DNA of 64,000 bases from Clostridia bacterium (GTDB lineage Bacteria; Bacillota; Clostridia; Christensenellales; Aristaeellaceae), in the NCBI GenBank assembly GCA_017512905.1, contig JAFWEL010000130.1, positions 1 through 64,000 of the forward strand. Direction: 5' to 3'. Shown in pieces: positions 17,280-24,693 of this stretch. The translations under genes and the position numbers were made by a program. Every line of letters begins with the position of its first letter. The first letter of the stretch is position 1. The notes under the pieces are model-generated. The model had not been told where the DNA came from, ran no database searches, and saw only the letters and a list, made by a program, of their open reading frames with translations.

Positions 17280-17778
17280 CGCCTTCCGCATCCTTGCCGC
17301 CGATCTTTCGTAGAGATGTCCGGGGTTCGCCATTCTGCGATATGACAGCGGCAAGGTGACGGTGGAGAGGCTTTGCCACCTGAACAACCGTGGCGAGAAG
17401 AAGAGCCACGGGCAGATCCTTGCCGAGATTTATGCTATGATAACCGAACTGGCCGTGGACGTTGCCGTATTCGTGCGGGAAAAAGGCTTTTCCCGATTCC
17501 CACACGAGACCCAGGCGCTCTTCAAAGTTGTAGGGGTAGCTGATTTGGCGGCGTGGATGACATGCCGGACAGAATTCGTGGAGATAGCACCGACGACGGT
17601 GAAAAAGCTGCTTGCGGGGTCAGGGAAAGCCACAAAGGAAGAAGTGGCTACTGCTCTGGAGACATATGTTGGTAATCATAAGTACGAAGTCGATGATGAA
17701 AGTGATGCACTGGCAGTAGGTATATGCTATTTGATTCAAATAGGCATGTAGAAAATTAAACACAAAAATGAAGCATAA
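17248..17778 (+). CDS. RuvC-like Holliday-junction endonuclease, two or three ambers
   Basis: 176 codons from an ATG after GAGG. The RuvC fold opens ILAADLS-x-RCPGFAIL, where x is TAG at 17311 and the family has Leu after DxS. Another TAG is at 17263 (codon 6). Later Asp/Glu residues (REKG, DDESDALAV) fit the other metal sites. A third TAG at 17749 is followed by eight codons and TAA at 17776; it is either the true end or a last read-through. The enzyme would resolve branched replication intermediates. It is the last gene of the operon. Confidence 0.8.
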
Positions 17779-17921
17779 CAAACAAAAATGTTTTATGTTA
17801 TGTTGCCTTTTCAATCGATAAAGCAACATAATTTGTTTTTGTCAAGATTCATCGGTTCGGAGTCTCTATTGATCTCCAATACTTATGGCGATAAAATGTA
17901 ATTTGAAAGCAGGTGTGATGA
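17779..17921. other. AT-rich gap with an inverted repeat
   Basis: This 140-base stretch is much more AT-rich than its surroundings. TTATGTTGC (17798-17806) and GCAACATAA (17823-17831) form a 9-bp stem with a 16-base loop, and the flanks can pair further (ACAAAAA with TTTTTGT). It may end the replication operon transcript or hold operators for the divergent control of the integrase. I see no gene in it. Confidence 0.5.
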
Positions 17922-17981
17922 ATGAGCCGGCAAAAATCGGGAAGAATTACCATGAATAAATCCGAATAGCCGGGAGGGTGT

Positions 17982-18152
17982 ATGGACTATAAGGTCGTAC
18001 CCAAAGACAAATTGGTATGCGTATGGACGGATGAAGCTTCTGAAGAAGAACTGGACGAATACAGGAGAATGGGGTATAAGATTGCGTATTTCATGCGTGG
18101 TCATAAACCGATCAAAGATGTCCTGCGAGCCATCGTTTTACCAAGGGTATGA
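17982..18152 (+). CDS. Small protein before the integrase, possible amber-extended form
   Basis: 56 residues. ATG at 17982 follows GGGAGGG. It is charged, soluble and has no known domain. The same frame is open upstream to an ATG at 17922, apart from one TAG at 17967. If UAG is read as Leu, a 76-residue form is made; otherwise a 15-residue leader peptide is followed by this gene. Its place next to the integrase suggests an excision factor or regulator, but there is no motif to prove that. Confidence 0.55.
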   Translation: MDYKVVPKDKLVCVWTDEASEEELDEYRRMGYKIAYFMRGHKPIKDVLRAIVLPRV

Positions 18153-18165
18153 TGCTGAGAAAGGG

Positions 18166-18196
18166 GGGCGTGGTAATGTTTTCCACGCCCTTGTCT
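18166..18196 (+). terminator. Rho-independent-like terminator before the integrase
   Basis: GGGCGTGG (18166-18173) pairs with CCACGCCC (18183-18190), an 8-bp GC-rich stem with a 9-base loop, followed by TTGTCTTC. The T tract is poor, so termination may be partial. Confidence 0.6.
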
Positions 18197-18220
18197 TCAT
18201 TATATCTGGAGTGATAAAAT
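18191..18220 (+). promoter_or_regulatory. Possible integrase promoter
   Basis: TTGTCT (18191-18196), an 18-base spacer and TAAAAT (18215-18220), 25 bases before the integrase ATG. The -35 overlaps the tail of the terminator. A separate promoter here would let the integrase, which has no TAG, be made independently of the replication operon. Confidence 0.45.
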
Positions 18221-18245
18221 ATGATAGCAGTAGGAGGATAGAAAA

Positions 18246-20456
18246 ATGCCGACATTGAGCAGACCGGATTCGTTCAACGTTTCCTTTTTTGATGAAGAAA
18301 AGGCACGTCGGAATCTGAACAGGTTTGGAGAATATATTATAGGATATGCCCGCCTCTCCTTTGATGAGGACGGCGAAGGGTATTGCAGCATTATCAACCA
18401 GCAGGAAATCCTGCGAAGCTTCTATGAAAGGAAATTTGAGACACCGCACTCGCAATATGAGTTCATTGCCGATGACAACGTCAGTGGGTATAAGTTTGAT
18501 CGCAGCGGCCTGTTCAGGGTCCTTGACAAAATAGAAAACGGGCTGTGCAATATCATCATTGCCAAGGACCTGTCCCGAATCGGAAGGCACAGCGCACTGA
18601 CTCAGCTTTTCATAGAACAATGCGAAAGGGTCGGAATCAGGATCGTTGCCATGGACGACTATGATTCGCACAAACAAAGTGACGAGCTGATTCTGGGTAT
18701 ACGCGCCTGGAGCAACGAAAGACTCGTCAAGGATACCAGCGCGAAAATATTGAAGATTGTCAAGCACAAGCAGGAGAACGGAACCTGGTTTTGTGCGGCT
18801 CCGTTTGGGTACCGCGTGCTTGATTACGCGACCGGAAAGGTCGAAATAGATGAGGAAGCTGCCAAGATTGTGCGAAGAATTGCGGATATGTATGTCAATG
18901 GATACGGGATCAACAAGATCGCCCGCATCCTGACAGAAGAAGGCGTTCCAACCCCGAACATGTATCTTCGCGAGCAACGGATTGCCGAGGGCAAAACTTT
19001 CAACAAGCCGATTGGCGAGAAATGGATGGCGCCCCAGATATCCAAAATGCTGGATGACGACTTCTATATAGGCACCCTGCGAACCGGGAAGTACAGGCGT
19101 CGCGGCATCAACGGAAACGATGTTCGAAGGCCGGTTGAGGAACAGCATGTGTTCGAGAACCACCATGAGCCAATCCTGTCCCGGGAGACTCACGAGAGGA
19201 TCAAAGAGATCAAGAAGACCAAGGTTAAAACGCATGACAGGGGGTATGTGAAGAACGAGACAATGTTCCATGGAATACTCTTCTGTGGCGATTGTGGCTA
19301 CAGGCTCTATGCCTATCAGCGTAAGGATCTGGCAACGCAGTATGTATGTTCGAATTACTTCAAGTATGGAAAGACTGCATGCACCAGGCATACGATCAAG
19401 GAGAAGCTACTCGTAGACATCGCCCTTGAATACCTTGCCCATGTGCGGGATGTATGCAAGGATACGATCGCTGAGCTCGATGACGAAGTGAAGTCGACCA
19501 AAAAGCTTCAGCACAGGAATCGCGTATCAGCTGAACAGATCCAGAGGGAATTGGTGGAGAAGAGGGGAAAGCTGACCGTTATTGAAGAGCAGCGGATCAA
19601 ACAGATCATCGCTCATCCCGAGCGTGAAGAGGGACTCAATAAGATATATGATCAGATGTTCCATCAGACCCAGCAGGACATTGAAGCGCTTGAGAAGGAA
19701 TTACGGATCTTGTCTGACGTTGATGCTTCCGAAAAGAACAGCGCTCTTAACAAAGCCAAAACAGCTTTGAGCATTATTGATGGTATACTGGAGAAGAAGG
19801 AGCTTCTGAGGCGCGATGTCCTGGTATTGTTCGATCGGATCACGGTCTATGAAGATGGCCGGGTGACCATCACGCTTCAGGATGAAATGCTCGGCAGGCT
19901 GATGATGCCTGAGCGCAGGATCGTCGAAAAGTCTCACAAGCAGCCCGAGAGGGTCTACGATGTGTCCCAAACTGTAAACGTTGTAAGTGACGGGGACCCG
20001 CTGGAAATATTCACAGATCACGACGGTGAGGTTGTATTGAAAAAGTATTCCCCGATCGGTGAGATCGCGACCATCGCCAAGGATTATACCGATTCTCTAT
20101 ATCGCACATTGGGCCATGTGGCGTTGATCAGCGACAGGGACGCGGTGGTATCCAGCTCTGGCGCGGCCAAGCGGGAATATGTGGAAAAGCAGCTCAGTCA
20201 GGACGTGGACAAGATACTGCAGGGCCGGTTGTTGACGCTTTTGAACCTGTCCGCCGGCGCGAAGATGATTCCGATTACCAGCGACGACCGGCCCGAAAGC
20301 TACTCGGCCCAGATCGTGGCGCCGATACTGGCGGACGGTGAAATCGTGGGCGGCCTGATTTTGCTCAGCCGTGAGAGCGGCCTTCAGATGACCGACATCG
20401 ATCAGAAGGTGGCGGAAACCACCGCGAACATCATCGGCCGGCAGATGGAACAGTAA
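18246..20456 (+). CDS. Large serine integrase fused in frame to the end of host SpoVT
   Basis: 736 residues. ATG follows AGGAGG. The resolvase domain has YARLS (catalytic Ser38) and AKDLSRIGR near 112-120. A recombinase domain follows (PFGYRV, INKIARIL), then a zinc ribbon (CGDCG..CSNYF..C near 346-380) and a coiled coil (about 415-520). From residue 583 the sequence stops being integrase and becomes the second half of SpoVT: GDPLEIF, GEVVLKKYSPI, a GAF domain and the ending RQMEQ. The junction marks the attachment site. In the integrated state the integrase has no stop of its own before the host part. No TAG occurs in all 736 codons. Whether the fusion is active is unknown. Confidence 0.92.
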   Translation: MPTLSRPDSFNVSFFDEEKARRNLNRFGEYIIGYARLSFDEDGEGYCSIINQQEILRSFYERKFETPHSQYEFIADDNVSGYKFDRSGLFRVLDKIENGLCNIIIAKDLSRIGRHSALTQLFIEQCERVGIRIVAMDDYDSHKQSDELILGIRAWSNERLVKDTSAKILKIVKHKQENGTWFCAAPFGYRVLDYATGKVEIDEEAAKIVRRIADMYVNGYGINKIARILTEEGVPTPNMYLREQRIAEGKTFNKPIGEKWMAPQISKMLDDDFYIGTLRTGKYRRRGINGNDVRRPVEEQHVFENHHEPILSRETHERIKEIKKTKVKTHDRGYVKNETMFHGILFCGDCGYRLYAYQRKDLATQYVCSNYFKYGKTACTRHTIKEKLLVDIALEYLAHVRDVCKDTIAELDDEVKSTKKLQHRNRVSAEQIQRELVEKRGKLTVIEEQRIKQIIAHPEREEGLNKIYDQMFHQTQQDIEALEKELRILSDVDASEKNSALNKAKTALSIIDGILEKKELLRRDVLVLFDRITVYEDGRVTITLQDEMLGRLMMPERRIVEKSHKQPERVYDVSQTVNVVSDGDPLEIFTDHDGEVVLKKYSPIGEIATIAKDYTDSLYRTLGHVALISDRDAVVSSSGAAKREYVEKQLSQDVDKILQGRLLTLLNLSAGAKMIPITSDDRPESYSAQIVAPILADGEIVGGLILLSRESGLQMTDIDQKVAETTANIIGRQMEQ
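19980..20010. other. Right attachment site (attR) inside spoVT
   Basis: The change from integrase to SpoVT reading falls at about 19985-19998, just before the codons for GDPLEIF. Serine integrases cross over at a 2-base core inside a site of some 40-50 bp, so half of this site should be host attB and half phage attP. The exact core cannot be fixed without the left junction. Confidence 0.75.
19992..20456 (+). pseudogene. spoVT: spoVT 3' fragment (GAF domain), separated from its 5' half
   Basis: The segment matches SpoVT from GDPLEIF to the C-terminal RQMEQ, about 154 residues, including the GAF-like domain. The N-terminal AbrB-type DNA-binding domain (about 30 residues before this point) is missing. 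The next gene is mazG, as in other Firmicutes where spoVT precedes it, so this is the normal spoVT locus cut by insertion. SpoVT is a forespore transcription regulator. Excision would restore it. Confidence 0.88.
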
Positions 20457-20467
20457 CCGAAACCGCC

Positions 20468-20496
20468 TTGTCCGGACGCGGCCTTTGTGCTATAAT
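20468..20496 (+). promoter_or_regulatory. Sigma-A-type promoter of mazG
   Basis: TTGTCC (20468-20473), 17-base spacer, perfect TATAAT (20491-20496), 54 bases before the mazG ATG. Confidence 0.7.
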
Positions 20497-20550
20497 GCCT
20501 TCATTGGATAATAATAGGATATATTTCGATTTCCGGATGGAGGCCTTAGC

Positions 20551-21942
20551 ATGGGAAGAATCACGGTTGTCGGCGCGGGATGGACCCGGGGAGATCTGAC
20601 GCTAAATGCCATTGAGGCGCTGAAGCACAGCGAAATCGTCATGCTGCACACGGATCATTGCGGCTGTGCCGAATGGCTTGACGAGAACGGCATCTCCTAT
20701 GCGTCGCTGGACGCGATGTATGAAACCTGCGAGGATTTTGATGTCCATGCCCAGGCCGTTGCTGAGGCCGTCCTTGCGGCCAGCGAGGGTGGAGATCTGG
20801 CTTACGTCGTGGCGGATGTGCGTGACCAGAGCGTATCACGGCTCCTTGCCCTCGCGGATGGAAATGAGCGCATCATTGCCGGACCGGCCACCGAAGGCGC
20901 GCTGCTGGCTCTGGTCAGGGGCGAGGCCCGCCTGGTGGCGGCGTCGGAGTGGGCGGATTTCCATCCCGCGGCCAGGGAGAGCTGCCTGATTCGGGAGCTG
21001 GACAGCCGCGAACTGGCGGCGGAGCTCAAGCTGAGGCTGATGGAAGCCTATCCCGAGGAGTGGGACGTCTGGCTGTTGCAGGGCGATTCCCAGCCCGTTT
21101 CCATACCGCTTTACACGCTGGATCGTGGGGATCGCTTTGACCACAGAACCTGTGTGCTGGTGCCCGCGCAGCGCGAGATCACCGGGCTGGAACGCTATGA
21201 CTTCGGACACCTGAATGAGATTGTCCGCAGACTCTGCGCGCCGGACGGATGTCCATGGGATCGGGTGCAAACCCACGCATCCCTTCGGACCTGCCTGCTG
21301 GAGGAGTGCTACGAGGTCATAGATGCCATTGACGAGGGCGATACCGACCACCTTTATGACGAGCTGGGGGACCTGCTGATGCTGGTGGCGTTACACGCCG
21401 AAATCGCGCGGCGGCATGGGGAGTTTGACATCTCCGACGTCACAACCGCCGTCTGCCAGAAGCTGATCGGCCGTCATACGCACATCTACGGCGCTGACTT
21501 GGCCCGCGACGAGGGGCAGGTGCTGCAATTGTGGGACAGCAACAAGATGGCCGAACGAGGCCAGCATACCCGGACCGAGGCCATGCGCTCAATCACCAGG
21601 GCGCTCCCCGCGATGCTCAGGGCTGTCAAGGTCCTCAAGCGCAGCGCGGACGTGGGACTCGGTGACCGGGATCCGCAAGAAATCCAGGAACGCTGCGAAA
21701 CCCTGCTGCGACAGCCCTGGACGGGGGAAGGAACGGAAGGGCGACTGGGCGATCTTCTGCTGGCGATGGCCGGTCTGGCCCGATGCCTTCACATAGATCC
21801 GGAAATAGCGTTGAACGAAGCGGTGAATCGCTTCATCGATCGATTTGAAGCCGCTGAGCGTGAAATCACCAAGAATGACGGTGCTTTCGGGGATTTGACA
21901 GAGGAAACGTTGAGGAATTATTGGAATTCAGTAAAATTGTGA
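20551..21942 (+). CDS. mazG: MazG-family nucleotide pyrophosphohydrolase with N-terminal methylase-like domain (YabN type)
   Basis: 463 residues. ATG follows GGAGG. The N-terminal 200 residues form a degenerate tetrapyrrole-methylase-like domain (GRITVVGAGWTRGDLT). MazG domains follow: LCAPDGCPWDR, LLEECYEVIDAIDEGD and DELGDLLMLVALHAEIA near 230-300, with the EExxE/ExxD metal residues. A second, weaker MazG repeat ends the protein. The enzyme removes abnormal NTPs. Its place after spoVT is conserved in Firmicutes. Confidence 0.9.
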   Translation: MGRITVVGAGWTRGDLTLNAIEALKHSEIVMLHTDHCGCAEWLDENGISYASLDAMYETCEDFDVHAQAVAEAVLAASEGGDLAYVVADVRDQSVSRLLALADGNERIIAGPATEGALLALVRGEARLVAASEWADFHPAARESCLIRELDSRELAAELKLRLMEAYPEEWDVWLLQGDSQPVSIPLYTLDRGDRFDHRTCVLVPAQREITGLERYDFGHLNEIVRRLCAPDGCPWDRVQTHASLRTCLLEECYEVIDAIDEGDTDHLYDELGDLLMLVALHAEIARRHGEFDISDVTTAVCQKLIGRHTHIYGADLARDEGQVLQLWDSNKMAERGQHTRTEAMRSITRALPAMLRAVKVLKRSADVGLGDRDPQEIQERCETLLRQPWTGEGTEGRLGDLLLAMAGLARCLHIDPEIALNEAVNRFIDRFEAAEREITKNDGAFGDLTEETLRNYWNSVKL

Positions 21943-22062
21943 TGGAGTCAGGAAAACAGGCAGGAAACCAGCCCTGATGGCGCGAATATGAAGCTTATTG
22001 CGCTCAATGATAGTAGTTTATTGTGCTCAATTTGCTTATCATATCTGGAGGTGTATTCTTTT

Positions 22063-22332
22063 ATGAACAAGGCAACCCTGATTGCCAGGATGGCAGAGAA
22101 ATCCGAGCTGAGCAAGAAGCAGGCCGAGGCTGCGCTGAATGCTTTTACCGACACCATCACCGAAGCGCTGAAAGCCGGCGATAAGGTTCAGATGATGGGT
22201 TTCGGCACCTTTGAAATCAAGGAGCGCGCTGCCCGTACCGGCCGCAAGCCCTCCACCGGCGAGACCATTGAGATTCCCGCCAAGAAGTCGCCCTCTTTCA
22301 AAGCGGGCAAGGGCTTTAAGGATCAGTTCTGA
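22063..22332 (+). CDS. hup: DNA-binding protein HU
   Basis: 89 residues. ATG at 22063 follows CTGGAGG; an upstream in-frame ATG lacks a ribosome site and would add a non-HU tail. The HU fold is complete: MNKATLIARMAEK, GFGTFEIKERAARTGRKP with the DNA-bending arm, and IPAKKSPSFKAGKGFK. It compacts and bends chromosomal DNA. It lies between mazG and rqcP, as in other Firmicutes. Confidence 0.95.
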   Translation: MNKATLIARMAEKSELSKKQAEAALNAFTDTITEALKAGDKVQMMGFGTFEIKERAARTGRKPSTGETIEIPAKKSPSFKAGKGFKDQF

Positions 22333-22423
22333 TTCAAAGGGCATTCACAGGGCGCTTCCGCAAGGGAGTGCCCTGTTGCATTGGAATTGCACATCAGTAC
22401 GCATCCCCATGGGAGGTATCGAC

Positions 22424-22723
22424 ATGAGTAGGAAAGCCATGGAAGCCAAAAAGCCTGTGGAACGCACGGCCCCGACCTCCATTCGACTGGATAAGTTTTT
22501 AAAGATCTCCAGGATCATCAAGCGCAGGAGCGTTGCCAACGACGCCTGTTCCACCGGTCATGTCACCGTCAACGGCAAGGAAGGCAAGCCCGGCACAGAC
22601 GTCAAGGTGGGGGACACCCTGGGCATACGCTTCGGTGAGAAGTACAGCGAGTACGAAATACTGTCCATCGCCGAACACGCTGCCAAGCAGGACGCGGCAT
22701 CCATGTACCGCGCAAAGGCATGA
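22424..22723 (+). CDS. rqcP: S4-domain ribosome quality-control protein RqcP
   Basis: 99 residues. ATG at 22424 follows GGGAGG. The S4 RNA-binding domain ([37 protein letters not shown]) matches RqcP/YabO, with about 20 extra basic residues in front. RqcP binds stalled large ribosomal subunits and helps add Ala tails. The stop overlaps the next ATG (ATGA). Confidence 0.88.
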   Translation: MSRKAMEAKKPVERTAPTSIRLDKFLKISRIIKRRSVANDACSTGHVTVNGKEGKPGTDVKVGDTLGIRFGEKYSEYEILSIAEHAAKQDAASMYRAKA

Positions 22724-23877
22724 GCTGCTGGGCGGTCATTGTGGCCGCGGGACGGGGCTCCCGGGCCGGCCTTGGCGTGAACAAGGTGTTTCATCCCGTG
22801 AACGGTCGCTCGGTGCTGGGGCGCTGCCTGGATGCGATTGAGCGTTCCGGGCGCTTCAATGGCGCGGTGGTCGTCCTCTCGCCGGAGGATGAGGGGCGGT
22901 TCGGCGAGCTGCGCGTGGCGGAAGGACCCTTCGCCATCGTCAAAAAGACGGTTGCCGGCGGCACGACCCGCCGGGATTCCGTCTGTAACGGATTGCTGGC
23001 GCTGCCGGAGGATACAAGGATCGTGGCGATTCACGATGCCGCGCGGCCCTTTGTCACCACCGCGATGATTGACGCCACCCTCGATTCAGCCCGCGCATGT
23101 GGCAGCGGCGTGATATCGACGCCGGTGGTGGACACCATCAAGCAGATTGGCCCCGACGGCCGCGTTTCCTCGCTGGACAGGGCTGTCCTGCGCGCCGTAC
23201 AGACGCCCCAGAGCTTTGATTACCAGAGGATATTGATGGCCCATCTTCAGGCCAGGGCGGATCGGCTGGACGTGACCGACGACGCCATGCTCTTTGAACA
23301 CTACTACGGCGATGTCAGGCTGGTGACGACTGATGACGCGACGGATAACATCAAGTTGACGATGAAAAAGGATTTTGAAGCGCAGGAGACAAACCGCGTC
23401 CCGGATATCCGCGTCGGCCAGGGCTATGATGCCCACAGGCTGGTCGAGGGACGGCGCCTGGTGCTCTGCGGCATTGAGATCCCCCACGACCGGGGTCTGG
23501 ACGGACATTCCGATGCCGACGTGGCGGTCCATGCCCTGATGGACGCGCTGCTGGGCGCTTTGGCCCTGGGGGATATCGGCCGCCATTTTCCGGACAGCGA
23601 TCCCCGGTACAAGGACGCCGATTCCATGAAGCTGCTTGAAACGGTGATGGCGATGGTCAAGACGCGTGGTTATCGCGTGGGCAATGCCGACATAACCATC
23701 GTCGCCCAAAGGCCCAAGCTGGCAGCCTGCATGGCCAGAATGCGCGCCAATATCGCGGCCGGGCTGGAGATCGACGAGGATCGGGTCAACGTCAAGGCTA
23801 CGACCACGGAGCACATGGGCTTTGAGGGCCAGGAGCAGGGTATCTCCGCCCAGGCTACGGTATTACTGATTAAATGA
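22720..23877 (+). CDS. ispDF: Bifunctional IspD/IspF isoprenoid enzyme
   Basis: 385 residues. IspD half (1-225): [17 protein letters not shown] and TDDAMLFE motifs; makes CDP-methylerythritol. IspF half (227-385): [29 protein letters not shown] and [16 protein letters not shown]; makes the cyclodiphosphate. Fusion of the two is known in some bacteria although they are separate in many Firmicutes. Both steps belong to the non-mevalonate pathway. Confidence 0.93.
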   Translation: MSCWAVIVAAGRGSRAGLGVNKVFHPVNGRSVLGRCLDAIERSGRFNGAVVVLSPEDEGRFGELRVAEGPFAIVKKTVAGGTTRRDSVCNGLLALPEDTRIVAIHDAARPFVTTAMIDATLDSARACGSGVISTPVVDTIKQIGPDGRVSSLDRAVLRAVQTPQSFDYQRILMAHLQARADRLDVTDDAMLFEHYYGDVRLVTTDDATDNIKLTMKKDFEAQETNRVPDIRVGQGYDAHRLVEGRRLVLCGIEIPHDRGLDGHSDADVAVHALMDALLGALALGDIGRHFPDSDPRYKDADSMKLLETVMAMVKTRGYRVGNADITIVAQRPKLAACMARMRANIAAGLEIDEDRVNVKATTTEHMGFEGQEQGISAQATVLLIK

Positions 23878-23893
23878 ACAGGTGGAAGAGCGT

Positions 23894-24583
23894 ATGATTG
23901 GAATTATATGCGCCCTCGATAAAGAGGCGGAAAAGCTCAGGGAGAATATGACATCTCCCTCAACGGAGCATGTGGGGCAGCTGGAGTTTACCTCGGGCGA
24001 GCTGAAGGGACAGAGCGTGGTCATCGGCATGGCGGGCGTGGGCAAGGTTAATGCGGCGATGTGCGTCCAGGCCATGATTCTGCGCTACGCGCCGACCCTG
24101 ATTGTCAATTCGGGCGTGGCAGGCAGCCTGTCCGCCAAACTGGACATCGGCGATATCGCCGTTGGCACCGGTGTGGTGGAGCACGATTTTGATACCACCG
24201 CCATGGGCGACCCGCCGGCGTTCTTCAATGAGCTGAACGGCGACACCTTCCCCTGTGATCCCGACGCCGTACAGGCGATTCTTCGCGCCGCCGCGGCGGA
24301 AGGGGTGCGCGCAATGCCCGCGAAGATCGCCTCCGGGGACCGGTTTATCAGCGAAGCGATGGAAAAGGAACGCCTTGTGTCCATGTTTGGAGCCGAAGCC
24401 TGCGAGATGGAGTCCGGGGCAATCGCCCATGTCTGCTTCAAAAACGACGTCAAATGCGCCATTATACGCGCCATCTCCGACAGCACCGATGGCGAGCACC
24501 ATGTGGAGTTTTATAAGTTCCTGCCGGTCGCGGCCGACAATTCCGCCCGGGTACTTATGCGGTTTTTGCAAAACCTGCAATGA
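23894..24583 (+). CDS. mtnN: 5'-methylthioadenosine/S-adenosylhomocysteine nucleosidase
   Basis: 229 residues. ATG at 23894 matches the family start (MIGIICALDKEAEKL); a GTG twelve bases earlier is less likely. Motifs: VIGMAGVGKVNAA, NSGVAGSL, IASGDRF, CEMESGAIAHVC (catalytic Glu region) and IRAISDSTDGE with the catalytic Asp. It hydrolyses MTA and SAH, so it recycles the by-products of SAM enzymes such as the several radical-SAM proteins in this window. A terminator follows. Confidence 0.93.
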   Translation: MIGIICALDKEAEKLRENMTSPSTEHVGQLEFTSGELKGQSVVIGMAGVGKVNAAMCVQAMILRYAPTLIVNSGVAGSLSAKLDIGDIAVGTGVVEHDFDTTAMGDPPAFFNELNGDTFPCDPDAVQAILRAAAAEGVRAMPAKIASGDRFISEAMEKERLVSMFGAEACEMESGAIAHVCFKNDVKCAIIRAISDSTDGEHHVEFYKFLPVAADNSARVLMRFLQNLQ

Positions 24584-24590
24584 ACCGCAT

Positions 24591-24614
24591 AAGCGCTTTC
24601 GGGCGCTTTTTTCT
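24591..24614 (+). terminator. Terminator after mtnN
   Basis: AAGCGC-TTTCGG-GCGCTT followed by TTTTCTTT. Confidence 0.75.
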
Positions 24615-24634
24615 TTGATACTTGTTTTTTCCTC

Positions 24635-24663
24635 TTGCATTCTTCGCTGGGTTGGTATATAAT
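24635..24663 (+). promoter_or_regulatory. Promoter of the ctsR-clpC operon
   Basis: TTGCAT (24635-24640), 17-base spacer, perfect TATAAT (24658-24663). The CtsR operator begins at the next base. Confidence 0.8.
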
Positions 24664-24680
24664 AGTCAAAGATGGTCAAT
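24664..24680 (+). promoter_or_regulatory. CtsR operator
   Basis: AGTCAAA-GAT-GGTCAAT is a direct heptad repeat that fits the CtsR consensus RGTCAAANNNRGTCAAA with one mismatch. It covers the expected transcription start of ctsR itself, so the operon should be self-repressed and released by heat. Confidence 0.85.
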
Positions 24681-24693
24681 GGAGGTTGATAAC

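Larger units (their letters stand above)
1..19990. mobile_element. Right part of an integrated, TAG-recoded phage-like element
   Basis: The stretch carries phage-type replication genes, its own sigma-like factor, nucleotide-synthesis genes, a suppressor tRNA and a large serine integrase. It ends inside host spoVT near 19990. Thirteen genes contain in-frame TAG, which is absent from the genes to the right. Structural genes are not visible, so whether this is a complete prophage, a remnant or another integrative element cannot be settled here. The other end, with the 5' half of spoVT, must lie left of the window. Confidence 0.85.

Noticed and set aside
2110..17778. Genes with in-frame TAG as ordinary pseudogenes or assembly errors
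   Set aside because: Only TAG interrupts them. A decaying or error-prone region would also show TGA, TAA and frameshifts. Motifs are intact on both sides, and a matching tRNA is present.
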